The notes under the pieces are model-generated. The model saw only the letters and a list, made by a program, of their open reading frames with translations, was not told where the DNA came from and searched no databases. From positions 1-6,811 of the forward strand of contig CALALM010000107.1 of the NCBI GenBank assembly GCA_937925565.1: a stretch of DNA of 6,811 bases, in the 5' to 3' direction. Below, in pieces: positions 1 through 6,700 of this stretch; the first letter of the stretch is position 1; every line of letters starts with the position of its first letter. This DNA is from an uncultured Centipeda sp. GTDB taxonomy: Bacteria > Bacillota > Negativicutes > Selenomonadales > Selenomonadaceae. The position numbers and the translations under genes were made by a program.

Positions 1-684
1 CTCGCGGGCCTCGCCCGCGCACAGGCCGACCAGTTCGGCCGAGATCTCGGAGGTGTCCCACGTGCGCACGCCCGCCGCCTCGACGGCGGCCACGAGCGGG
101 TCGTTGCGTCCCATGAGCCCGGTGCCCCGCACCCAGCCGATGATGGCGTGGGCGATGGACACGCGCCTGCCCCACCGTTCGACGGCCCACTTGTTGACGA
201 TGGCGTCGAAGGCCGCCTTGACCTCGCCGTAGGCTCCGTCCCCGCCGAAGGTTCCGCGGTTGGGCGAGCCGGGCAGGACGACGTGCAGGCGGTGGCCGAC
301 GTGGGTGTCCTCGCCGATGCGCGAAAGCCCGCCGATGAGCCGTTCGACGCCCCACAGCAGGACGCGGGCCTGGTTCTCGGCGGCCGTCCCGGCCTCCTCG
401 AGCGATCCGGAGACCGGAGGGGCGGCGAAGGGGAAGAGGATGTCGGGGACCATGGCGGGCTTGAGGACGGTCGAGGAGGCTCCGATGGTCGCCCTCTGCT
501 CGGCCCCGACCCATTCGATGAGCGCGTCGATGTCGATGCCGTGCGCCATTGCACCCTGCTCGATGTTCTCGAAATGCGCCGCTGCGCAGCCAAGGCAGCC
601 CATGCCCGCATTCATCAGAATCTCAACCGTGTCGGGATATGTCTGCACGATCTCGATGATGCTCATATCCTTTGTAATCGCCAT
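1..684 (-). CDS. Apparent in-frame DUF1858 / type I FAS ketoreductase chimeric ORF (partial)
   Basis: The frame starts at ATG 684-682 and is still open at the left edge after 228 codons. AGGAGG (complement of 691-696) lies 6 bases upstream of the start. Residues 1 to about 57 form a DUF1858 domain (hybrid-cluster-associated redox disulfide family), with the typical Met-Gly-Cys-Leu-Gly-Cys motif (C30, C33). Proteins of this family are normally small, about 60-75 residues, and of unknown redox or Fe-S role. From about residue 58 the protein becomes the ketoreductase region of an actinobacterial type I fatty acid synthase. It shows LFPFAAP near residue 83, LPGSPNRG at 137-144 and GGDGAYGEVKAAFDA at 147-161. 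S140, Y152 and K156 have the spacing of an SDR catalytic triad. That domain would reduce 3-ketoacyl chains with NADPH inside a very large synthase. Alanine codons change from GCG/GCA in the head to mostly GCC in the tail. The domain calls are firm; that this is one natural protein is doubtful. Confidence 0.8.
   Translation of the reverse strand, partial: MAITKDMSIIEIVQTYPDTVEILMNAGMGCLGCAAAHFENIEQGAMAHGIDIDALIEWVGAEQRATIGASSTVLKPAMVPDILFPFAAPPVSGSLEEAGTAAENQARVLLWGVERLIGGLSRIGEDTHVGHRLHVVLPGSPNRGTFGGDGAYGEVKAAFDAIVNKWAVERWGRRVSIAHAIIGWVRGTGLMGRNDPLVAAVEAAGVRTWDTSEISAELVGLCAGEARE
505..525. other. Composition and homology breakpoint (probable chimeric join)
   Basis: Across roughly these bases the reverse-strand product changes from DUF1858 to FAS I ketoreductase (around residues L55-G60). 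Codon style changes at the same place. To the right no alanine codon is GCC, and T- or A-ending codons are common. To the left nearly every codon ends in G or C, and 44 of the first 60 bases of the window are G or C. No transposase, integrase, tRNA or repeat is visible at the join. Type I FAS is an actinobacterial (and fungal) enzyme and is not expected in a Selenomonas-like Firmicute. The exact base cannot be fixed because both families could contribute the residues around Leu-Ile-Glu-Trp. Confidence 0.75.
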
Positions 685-723
685 GATAGACCTCCTATAT
701 CGTAAAAGGAAATTGACAAGTAA

Positions 724-736
724 GGGGAGTCTCCCC
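724..736. repeat. 13-bp perfect palindrome in the DUF1858 leader
   Basis: GGGGAG-T-CTCCCC is a perfect inverted repeat centred on 730. It lies at about +5 to +17 of the transcript predicted from the minus-strand promoter at 748-776. It could be an operator bound by a dimeric repressor, or a short 5' mRNA hairpin. The sequence alone does not decide between these. Confidence 0.5.
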
Positions 737-747
737 AGTTGTTTCAA

Positions 748-776
748 ATTATAACACAAGATTTCAAAAAAGAAAG
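748..776 (-). promoter_or_regulatory. Extended -10 promoter for the DUF1858 gene
   Basis: On the minus strand a consensus TATAAT (complement of 748-753) is preceded by TGT, giving an extended -10 TGnTATAAT. The -35 is weak: TTTCTT with a 16-base spacer, or CTTTCT with 17. The predicted transcript start is near 741, leaving a leader of about 57 bases before the ATG at 684. The extended -10 probably compensates for the poor -35. Confidence 0.65.
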
Positions 777-827
777 TAGCATTTGCAACATTATGCAGGT
801 ATGTTCATAAGAAAAAATGATGATGTG

Positions 828-845
828 GAGAAAAGCTCGTTTCTC
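828..845. repeat. Small inverted repeat upstream of the ychF promoter
   Basis: GAGAAA (828-833) and TTTCTC (840-845) are perfect inverted arms separated by 6 bases, ending 18 bases before the ychF -35. It lies between the two divergent promoters, a plausible place for a regulator site. At 6 bp per arm in AT-rich DNA, chance is a fair explanation. Confidence 0.25.
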
Positions 846-863
846 TGCCCCGAAATGCGCGCA

Positions 864-892
864 TTGACCTCTCCGGTAATTTCTGCTATAAC
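864..892 (+). promoter_or_regulatory. ychF promoter
   Basis: TTGACC (864-869), a 17-base spacer and TATAAC (887-892) form a good sigma-A-type promoter. TGC immediately before the -10 hexamer makes an extended -10. Transcription should begin near 899, giving a leader of about 58 bases. It diverges from the DUF1858 promoter; the two -35 regions are about 90 bases apart. Confidence 0.75.
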
Positions 893-957
893 ATAACGAG
901 TGCATTATCGTGTCAAGGAATATGACGTGACTGCGGTCAGTGAAAGAGGGAATCTGA

Positions 958-2064
958 GTGAGCAATCTGGAAGTTGGTATTGTCGGTCTGCCGAATGTGG
1001 GCAAGAGCACGCTGTTCAACGCGATTACGAAGGCGGGCGCGGAGGCGGCGAACTATCCGTTCTGCACGATCGAGCCGAATGTCGGCGTGGTGGCAGTGCC
1101 GGATGCGCGCCTCAAGGTGCTGACCGATCTCTATCATTCAAAAAAGACAACGCCCGCGAGCGTTCGCTTTGTGGATATCGCGGGGCTTGTCAAGGGCGCA
1201 TCGAAGGGCGAGGGGCTCGGCAATAAATTCCTTGAGCACATCCGTCAGGTGGACGCCGTGGCGCATGTTGTCCGCTGCTTTGAGAGCACGGACATCACGC
1301 ATGTGGAGGGCGCTGTCGATCCGCTGCGCGACATTGACATCATCGAGACGGAGCTCTGCCTTGCCGATCTCGAAGCGGTGGAGAAACGCATGGCGAAGGT
1401 GACGAAGCTGCTGAAATCCGGCAGCAAGGAGGCAAAGGCGGAGCACGCGGCACTCGAACGGTTGAAATCTGCGCTCGATGAGGGAAAGCCCGCGCGTGAG
1501 GTGGAACTCTCGGACGAGGAGCAGGCGATGCTGCGCGATCTGAACCTCCTCACACGCAAGCCGATCCTCTACATCGCGAACGTCGGCGAGGATGAGGCAG
1601 CGACGGCAGACGCGGAGAATCCGCATGTGCAGACCGTCAAGGAGTATGCCGCGCGTACGGGCGCTGAGGTTGTGACGGTATCGGCGCGCCTCGAAGAGGA
1701 GATTGCGGAGCTGGATGCCGAGGAGGCGGCGATCTTCCTCGAGGATCTCGGGCTCTCCGAGAGCGGGCTGGATCGACTGATTCACGGCGCATTTTCCCTG
1801 CTCGGGCTTCAGACATTCCTCACGGCGGGTGAGGACGAGTGCCGCGCGTGGACGATTACGCGCGGGACAACGGCGCCAAAGGCGGCGGGCAAGATTCACA
1901 CGGACTTCGAGCGCGGCTTCATCCGCGCGGAGATCGTAAACTATGATGACCTCGTTTCTCTCGGCAGCGTGGCAGCAGCGCGTGACAAAGGGCTGGTGCG
2001 ACTTGAGGGCAAGGACTACGTCATGCGCGACGGCGATGTGGTGAACTTCCGTTTTAATGTATGA
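958..2064 (+). CDS. ychF: Redox-regulated ATPase/GTPase YchF (OLA1 family)
   Basis: This is a complete 368-residue protein, close to the usual ~363 of the family. YchF/OLA1 proteins are cytoplasmic TRAFAC-class P-loop NTPases that associate with ribosomes and often prefer ATP to GTP. The G1 P-loop GLPNVGKST is at residues 10-18, the G2 region FCTIEPN at 35-41 and the G3 DIAG at 73-76. The G4 position reads NVGE (208-211) in place of NKxD, the change linked to relaxed nucleotide choice in this family. H115 in the THVEG segment matches the catalytic histidine described for E. coli YchF (H114). A helical insert lies between G3 and G4 (about 130-195). The C-terminal TGS domain spans about 280-365. 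The start is GTG 958, chosen because AAAGAGGG (943-950) sits 7 bases upstream and the conserved N-terminus begins there. The gene has its own promoter. No clear terminator follows it, so read-through into the corA leader is possible. Confidence 0.97.
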   Translation: MSNLEVGIVGLPNVGKSTLFNAITKAGAEAANYPFCTIEPNVGVVAVPDARLKVLTDLYHSKKTTPASVRFVDIAGLVKGASKGEGLGNKFLEHIRQVDAVAHVVRCFESTDITHVEGAVDPLRDIDIIETELCLADLEAVEKRMAKVTKLLKSGSKEAKAEHAALERLKSALDEGKPAREVELSDEEQAMLRDLNLLTRKPILYIANVGEDEAATADAENPHVQTVKEYAARTGAEVVTVSARLEEEIAELDAEEAAIFLEDLGLSESGLDRLIHGAFSLLGLQTFLTAGEDECRAWTITRGTTAPKAAGKIHTDFERGFIRAEIVNYDDLVSLGSVAAARDKGLVRLEGKDYVMRDGDVVNFRFNV

Positions 2065-2080
2065 TTTTTCCCTGCGGCTC

Positions 2081-2109
2081 TGGACAAGCAGCACATTATG
2101 CGTTACAAT
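2081..2109 (+). promoter_or_regulatory. corA promoter
   Basis: TGGACA (2081-2086), a 17-base spacer and TACAAT (2104-2109) each match the sigma-A hexamers at five of six positions. The site lies 17 bases after the ychF stop. Predicted transcription starts near 2116, so corA would have a leader of about 148 bases, long enough to carry the leader ORF and hairpins described below. Confidence 0.65.
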
Positions 2110-2154
2110 TCATTCGGCAATTTTGTGAACGATTATCGAAAGGAAGTGAAGAGC

Positions 2155-2223
2155 ATGGACGATACACCTTTGCAGCCCGAACCTCACATATGTATGCCGT
2201 CCTCTCTTCGTTTCCGTATGTAG
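2155..2223 (+). CDS. Putative 22-codon leader peptide upstream of corA
   Basis: The ORF has an ATG at 2155, a purine-rich Shine-Dalgarno AAGGAAG (2140-2146, 8-base gap) and ends at TAG 2221-2223. The corA start lies 40 bases beyond the stop. The product begins MDDTPLQPEP, with acidic residues at 2, 3 and 9 and prolines at 5, 8, 10 and 15, and ends with a basic SLRFRM tail. Acidic and proline-rich nascent N-termini are known to destabilise translating ribosomes at low Mg2+; the enteric MgtL peptide (starting MEPDPTP) is the well-studied case. The resemblance is in composition and place, not in provable homology. The same frame is open farther upstream, with an ATG at 2098 (41 residues). That ATG has no ribosome binding site and lies inside the predicted promoter, so I prefer 2155. 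No other function can be read from the sequence. Confidence 0.5.
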   Translation: MDDTPLQPEPHICMPSSLRFRM

Positions 2224-2265
2224 CGCTGACAGGGGAGGAAAGGCCTGAAAGGAGCGTCCTCCCTT
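2200..2265 (+). promoter_or_regulatory. Two-state leader hairpin (attenuator-like) over the corA start
   Basis: Segment 1 (2200-2208, TCCTCTCTT) lies in leader codons 16-18. Segment 2 (2231-2239, AGGGGAGGA) follows the leader stop. Segment 3 (2257-2265, TCCTCCCTT) covers the first two bases of the corA TTG start. Segments 1 and 3 match at 8 of 9 bases. Segment 2 can pair along all 9 bases with either one: 7 Watson-Crick plus 2 G-U with segment 1, and 8 Watson-Crick plus 1 G-U with segment 3. The pairings exclude each other. The 2:3 hairpin puts the corA Shine-Dalgarno AAAGGAG (2248-2254) in its 17-base loop and the start codon in its stem. The 1:2 hairpin leaves both free. No U-run follows, so the control would be translational or Rho-linked and not intrinsic termination. 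Pairing is read by eye; no folding energy was computed. Confidence 0.5.
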
Positions 2266-3217
2266 GCTGCAAATCTATAAATCCATGGAATCCGGTCCCC
2301 TTCAGGAGCTGTCCCTCAAGACGCTCACGAAGGGCGCATGGATCAACATTGTCAATCCGACGCCGTACGAGCTGAAGGTCGTGAGTACGCTGACGGAGGT
2401 TGACCCCGACTTCCTGCGCTCCGCACTCGACGATGAGGAGCGGTCGCATACGGATGTCGAGGACGACTCGGTCATGATCCTGACGAATGTGCCCGTCTAT
2501 CGCGGCGAGGACAGCTATGATACGCTGCCGCTCGCGATCATCCTCACGGACGAGCACATCATCACGGTCTGCCTTGAGGAAACGCCCGTGATGGCAGAGT
2601 TCAACGAGCGCACGGCAAAGCTTTTCCGCACGTACAAGCGGACGCGCTTCCTCTTTCAGATTCTCTACAAGTCGGATGTCTTCTACCTGCGCTACCTGCG
2701 CCAGATCAGCAAGCTGTCCGAGGAGATCGAGGATCGCCTGCGTCACGACATGAAGAACAGTGAGATCCTGCGCCTTCTGCAGCTGCAAAAAGGGCTGACG
2801 TATTTTAATGCGGCACTGCGCTCGAACGGCGCGGTGCTGGATCGTCTCATGCGTCTGCGTACAAATACAACGCTGCACCACATCTTCAAGATGTACGAGG
2901 AGGACGAGGATCTCCTTGAGGATGTCATCATCGAGAACAAGCAGGCGCGCGAGATGGTGGAGATGTACAGCACCATCCTCGCACGGCTCGCGGATACGTT
3001 CTCGTCGATTGTCTCGAACAATCTGAACCTCGTGATGAAATTTTTGACGGCGATCACGATCATCCTTGCGATTCCGACGGTGATTTCGAGCTTCTTCGGC
3101 ATGAATGTGCCTGTGCCGTACGAAGGCGACCCGCTCGGATTTATGCGTGTGGTCATCATCGCAACCTGTGTATCGACGACCGTTGTCTATATGCTTTGGC
3201 GGAGGGATATGTTTTGA
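2264..3217 (+). CDS. corA: CorA-family divalent cation (Mg2+/Co2+) transporter
   Basis: This is a complete 317-residue protein, the normal size for the family. CorA forms homopentameric inner-membrane channels that admit Mg2+ and related divalent ions. A large N-terminal cytoplasmic alpha/beta domain (1 to about 140) leads into long charged helices (about 140-255). Two membrane segments close the protein (about 259-278 and 292-312). The signature Gly-Met-Asn is at 279-281 at the end of the first segment, followed by an acidic loop (VPVPYEGDP), and the C-terminus is a short basic tail (RRDMF). The acidic YEEDEDLLED stretch (211-220) is in the stalk helix region. The start is TTG 2264 because AAAGGAG (2248-2254) lies 9 bases before it; an in-frame ATG at 2285 has no ribosome binding site. 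The gene probably has its own promoter and leader control, and it overlaps the next gene. Transport of Mg2+ rather than another divalent ion is inferred from the family. Confidence 0.94.
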   Translation: MLQIYKSMESGPLQELSLKTLTKGAWINIVNPTPYELKVVSTLTEVDPDFLRSALDDEERSHTDVEDDSVMILTNVPVYRGEDSYDTLPLAIILTDEHIITVCLEETPVMAEFNERTAKLFRTYKRTRFLFQILYKSDVFYLRYLRQISKLSEEIEDRLRHDMKNSEILRLLQLQKGLTYFNAALRSNGAVLDRLMRLRTNTTLHHIFKMYEEDEDLLEDVIIENKQAREMVEMYSTILARLADTFSSIVSNNLNLVMKFLTAITIILAIPTVISSFFGMNVPVPYEGDPLGFMRVVIIATCVSTTVVYMLWRRDMF

Positions 3218-3438
3218 TACGCGAGGCGCAGCTGCTGCGCGGCATTATCTTCGGTGATCGGACGACCGATGAGTATGTCTATATGCCGGCGAGTGAGATC
3301 GGCGTGGAGCATCCGCTCTATGTGTACGAGGAGGGCAGCCGCCGCCGTGACATCGAGCTCGCCGAGGCACTTCATCTCATACGCGTGCGCGACCTCAGAC
3401 CAACGACACATCCACTGCTTGGACGGACGAGCTGCTGA
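3214..3438 (+). CDS. Small protein of unknown function, coupled to corA
   Basis: I do not recognise this 74-residue protein. It is charged, with many Arg and Glu residues, and has no membrane segment or signal peptide. It ends in a single cysteine after a PLLGR stretch. The start is taken as TTG 3214, whose first bases overlap the corA stop as TTGA. GGAGGG (3201-3206) lies 7 bases upstream, inside the end of corA. This arrangement implies translational coupling, so the protein is made together with the transporter. An upstream in-frame TTG at 3196 is possible but has no comparable binding site. The stop codon sits in the loop of the following terminator. The coupling suggests a role linked to CorA or its regulation, but nothing in the sequence proves it. 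Confidence 0.72.
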   Translation: MIREAQLLRGIIFGDRTTDEYVYMPASEIGVEHPLYVYEEGSRRRDIELAEALHLIRVRDLRPTTHPLLGRTSC

Positions 3439-3454
3439 GTGCAGCTCGTTTTTT
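3427..3454 (+). terminator. Intrinsic terminator of the corA operon
   Basis: ACGAGCTGC (3427-3435) pairs perfectly with GCAGCTCGT (3441-3449) around the 5-base loop TGAGT. The run of T at 3449-3454 follows directly. The stem begins inside the small gene, and its TGA stop (3436-3438) is in the loop. This is a strong Rho-independent terminator on the plus strand. The minus-strand reading has no T-run, so it appears one-directional. Confidence 0.9.
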
Positions 3455-3533
3455 GATAGGATGATTAGATATTTTCATCATAAAAAACAATGAGAAAAGT
3501 CAATGGTTTCAACTCTTGAGAAAGTCTATCTTG

Positions 3534-3562
3534 TTTACAAGCCTGTTGTTCCGTTGTATAAT
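3534..3562 (+). promoter_or_regulatory. nifJ/PFOR promoter
   Basis: TTTACA (3534-3539), a 17-base spacer and a perfect TATAAT (3557-3562) form a strong sigma-A-type promoter. This suits an abundant central enzyme. The predicted start is near 3569, about 137 bases before the ATG. The -35 is overlapped by the short inverted repeat CTTGT-TT-ACAAG (3530-3541), a possible operator. The preceding stretch (3455-3529) is AT-rich and holds nothing else I can support. Confidence 0.75.
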
Positions 3563-3578
3563 AAATAGAAAGTATTGA

Positions 3579-3628
3579 ATCCCTGTTTCTCCATAGATAT
3601 TCTTTTTATCAAAAAGAATCGCAGGGAT
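3579..3628 (+). promoter_or_regulatory. Nested hairpin in the nifJ/PFOR 5' leader
   Basis: The outer arms ATCCCTG (3579-3585) and CAGGGAT (3622-3628) pair perfectly over 7 bases. Inside, ATTCTTTTT (3599-3607) pairs perfectly with AAAAAGAAT (3611-3619) around the loop ATC. The structure begins about 10 bases after the predicted transcript start and ends 77 bases before the ATG. It is not a terminator because no T-run follows. It may stabilise the mRNA or bind a regulator. It matches no riboswitch class that I recognise. Confidence 0.45.
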
Positions 3629-3705
3629 ATGTTCTTTGCTTATGTGGTTATATTTTAATATCTTTGAGAATGCGTGGGCATTTTCAATGAGAGGGGAGCA
3701 GTAAC

Positions 3706-6700
3706 ATGGCCAAGAAAATGAAGACGATGGACGGCAACACCGCTGCCGGCTACATCTCCTATGCCTTCACGGATGTGGCGGCGATCTATCCGATCACACC
3801 GTCCTCGCCGATGGCAGAGCACGTCGACAGCCTTGCTGCAAAGGGAATGAAGAATATCTTCGGACAGAAGGTACGTCTCATCGAAATGCAGTCGGAGGCA
3901 GGCGCTGCCGGTGCAGTGCACGGCTCACTCCAAGCCGGTGCACTCACGACGACCTATACAGCATCGCAGGGACTCCTGCTCATGATTCCGAATATGTATA
4001 AGATCGCGGGCGAACTTCTGCCGGGAGTGTTCCATGTCAGCGCACGTGCGATCGCAGCATCTTCGCTGAACATCTTCGGCGATCATCAGGATGTCATGGC
4101 GGCACGTCAGACGGGCGTTGCCATGCTTGCAGAGTCGAGCGTACAGGAGGTCATGGACCTCGCTGCCGTGGCGCATCTCGTCGCCATCAAGGGACGCGTT
4201 CCGTTCATCAACTTCTTTGATGGCTTCCGTACCTCGCATGAGATTCAGAAGATCGAGGTCGTGGACTATGCCGATCTCGCGAAGATCCTCGACTGGGATG
4301 CAGTCAATGAGTTCCGCCGCCGTGCACTCAACCCGGATCATCCGGCGGTACGCGGTACGGCACAGAACCCCGACATCTACTTCCAGGGACGCGAGGCGGT
4401 CAACCGCTACTATGACGCTATCCCTGAGCTTGTCGAAGAGGCAATGGCGCAGATGACGAAGATCACGGGCCGCGAGCACCATCTCTTTGACTACTACGGG
4501 GCGCCCGATGCGGAGCGCATCATCATCGCAATGGGTTCGGTTTGCCAGACGGCGGAGGAGGTCGCCGAATACCTCAACGCACAGGGCGAGAAAGTCGGTC
4601 TGCTCTCCGTTCATCTCTATCGTCCGTTCTCGGTCGAGCACTTCTTCAAGTATCTCCCGAAGACAGTGCAGAAGGTCGCCGTCCTCGACCGCACGAAGGA
4701 GCCGGGATCGCTCGGCGAGCCGCTTTACCTCGATGTCAAGGCGGCGTACTACAGCTCGGGGATGAACCCCGTCATTGTCGGCGGACGCTACGGCCTCGGC
4801 GGTAAGGATACGACACCGGATCAGATCTTCGCGGTCTACGAGGAGCTGAAAAAGGACGAGCCGATGCACGGCTTTACGCTCGGCATCGTTGACGATGTCA
4901 CGCACCGCAGCCTCACACCGATCCACGGCGATGTCAACCTCACGAAAGAGGGGACGACGGCGTGCAAATTCTGGGGTCTCGGCTCGGACGGCACGGTCGG
5001 CGCGAACAAGAGCGCGATCAAGATCATCGGTGACAAGACGGATATGTATGCGCAGGCATACTTTGCATACGACTCGAAGAAGTCGGGCGGCATCACGATG
5101 AGCCATCTGCGCTTCGGCAAGTCGCCCATCATCAGCCCGTACCTCATCAACAAGGCGGACTTCATCTCCTGCTCGCAGCAGTCCTATGTCCGTCAGTACG
5201 ACCTCCTCGCAGGTCTCAAGAAGGGCGGCACGTTCCTCCTCAATACGTTCTGGTCGGATGAGGAGCTGAACACGCACCTGCCCGCATCGATGCGCCGCTA
5301 CATCGCCTCCAACGACATTCAGTTCTACACGGTGGATGCGGTTCACATCGCCCGTGAACTTGGCCTCGGCGGACGCTTCAACATGGTCATGCAGTCGGCG
5401 TTCTTCAAGCTCGCGAACATCATTCCCATCGACGACGCGGTCAAGTATCTCAAGGACGCTGTTGTCACATCCTACGGCAGCAAGGGCGAGAAGGTCGTCA
5501 ACATGAACAACGGTGCAATCGATCACGGCATCGAGTCGCTCCACCGCGTGAATGTTCCTGCCGAATGGAAGGATGCCGTGGATGAGGAGGTTCCGGTCAA
5601 CGCAAAGACGCCGGAGTTCATCACCAAGATCCAGAACGTCATGAATCGGCAGGAGGGCGACAAGCTCAAGATCTCCGAGCTGCTCAGCATGGAGGACGGC
5701 ACGTTCCCCGTCGGCGGTACGGCGTTCGAGAAGCGCGGCACGGCGATCTCCGTTCCTGTATGGCGTCCGGAGAAGTGCATCCAGTGCAACCAGTGTGCAT
5801 TTGTCTGCCCGCACGCAACGATTCGTCCTGTGCTGACGACGGACGAGGAGCTTGCTGCAGCGCCCGAGGGCATGCAGTCCGTAAAGTCGCGTCCGGCGAA
5901 GGGGATGAACCTCACGATCGCCGTCTCGACGCTCGACTGCCTCGGCTGCGGCAACTGTGCGCAGGTCTGCCCGGGCAAGGCGCTCGACATGACACTGCTC
6001 GACGACAACCTCCGCGAAGCGCAGAAGTACTTTGACTACGGTGTGGACACGGAGAAGGTCTCGGTCAAGAACGTCCCGATGAAGAAGACGACGGTCATCG
6101 GCTCGCAGTTCGAGCAGCCGCTCTTTGAATTCTCGGGTGCGTGTGCAGGCTGCGGCGAAACGCCGTATGCGAAGCTCATCACCCAGCTCTTTGGCGACCG
6201 CATGATGATCGCGAACGCGACGGGCTGCTCCTCCATCTGGGGCGCGAGCGCACCTGCAATCCCGTATACGAAGAACCCGAAGGGCTACGGTCCCGCATGG
6301 GCAAACTCGCTGTTCGAGGACAATGCAGAGTACGGCCTTGGAATGCTGCTCGGCACGAAGGCAGTGCGCGAGTCCATCGCGGCTGCGGTGACGCAGGCAA
6401 TCGAGGAGAAGAAGGGCTCTGCCGAGCTTCAGGCAGCGATGCAGCTCTGGCTCGAAAAGCGCGACAGTGGCGAGGGCACGCGTGACCGTGCCGACCTCCT
6501 GCGCGAGCTGCTTGAGAAGGAGAAGGGCACGGACGAGCTCCTCTGCCGCATCTACAAGGATAACGACTACTTCGTCAAGCGTTCGCAGTGGGTGTTCGGC
6601 GGCGACGGCTGGGCATACGACATCGGCTTCGGCGGCGTGGATCACGTGCTTGCTTCGGGGGAGGATGTCAACGTCATGGTCTTTGATACCGAGGTCTACT

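Noticed and set aside
713..718. A TTGACA hexamer on the plus strand
   Set aside because: No -10-like sequence stands 16-18 bases downstream; the TATAAT nearby belongs to the minus-strand promoter.
148..754. Two overlapping plus-strand frames
   Set aside because: They are antisense to the DUF1858/FAS reading frame, which carries real domain motifs.
1138..2094. A 318-codon minus-strand open frame
   Set aside because: It is antisense to ychF, which has all its family motifs; the product shows no domain.
2116..2263. An M-box (ykoK) magnesium riboswitch upstream of corA
   Set aside because: The leader lacks the conserved M-box segments that I know and is short for that class; the leader ORF with competing hairpins fits better.
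2061..2375. A plus-strand 104-codon frame crossing the ychF-corA gap
   Set aside because: It runs out of frame into corA, lacks a good ribosome binding site, and gives a low-complexity Arg/Ser tail typical of a wrong frame.
2096..2881. A 261-codon minus-strand open frame
   Set aside because: It is antisense to corA and its leader, with no recognisable domain; a composition shadow.
3196..3213. TTG 3196 as the start of the small gene after corA
   Set aside because: No binding site stands at the right distance, whereas TTG 3214 has GGAGGG 7 bases upstream and overlaps the corA stop.
3629..3658. A 9-codon ORF in the PFOR leader (ATG 3629, TAA 3656)
   Set aside because: The nearest Shine-Dalgarno-like AGGG is only 2 bases from the ATG, too close for normal initiation; the peptide has no notable pattern.
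3925..6645. A 906-codon open frame on the minus strand
   Set aside because: It lies entirely antisense to PFOR, whose catalytic and Fe-S motifs are intact. The product is rich in Arg, Leu, Val and Asp with no recognisable domain, as expected for a reverse frame of a GC-biased gene.
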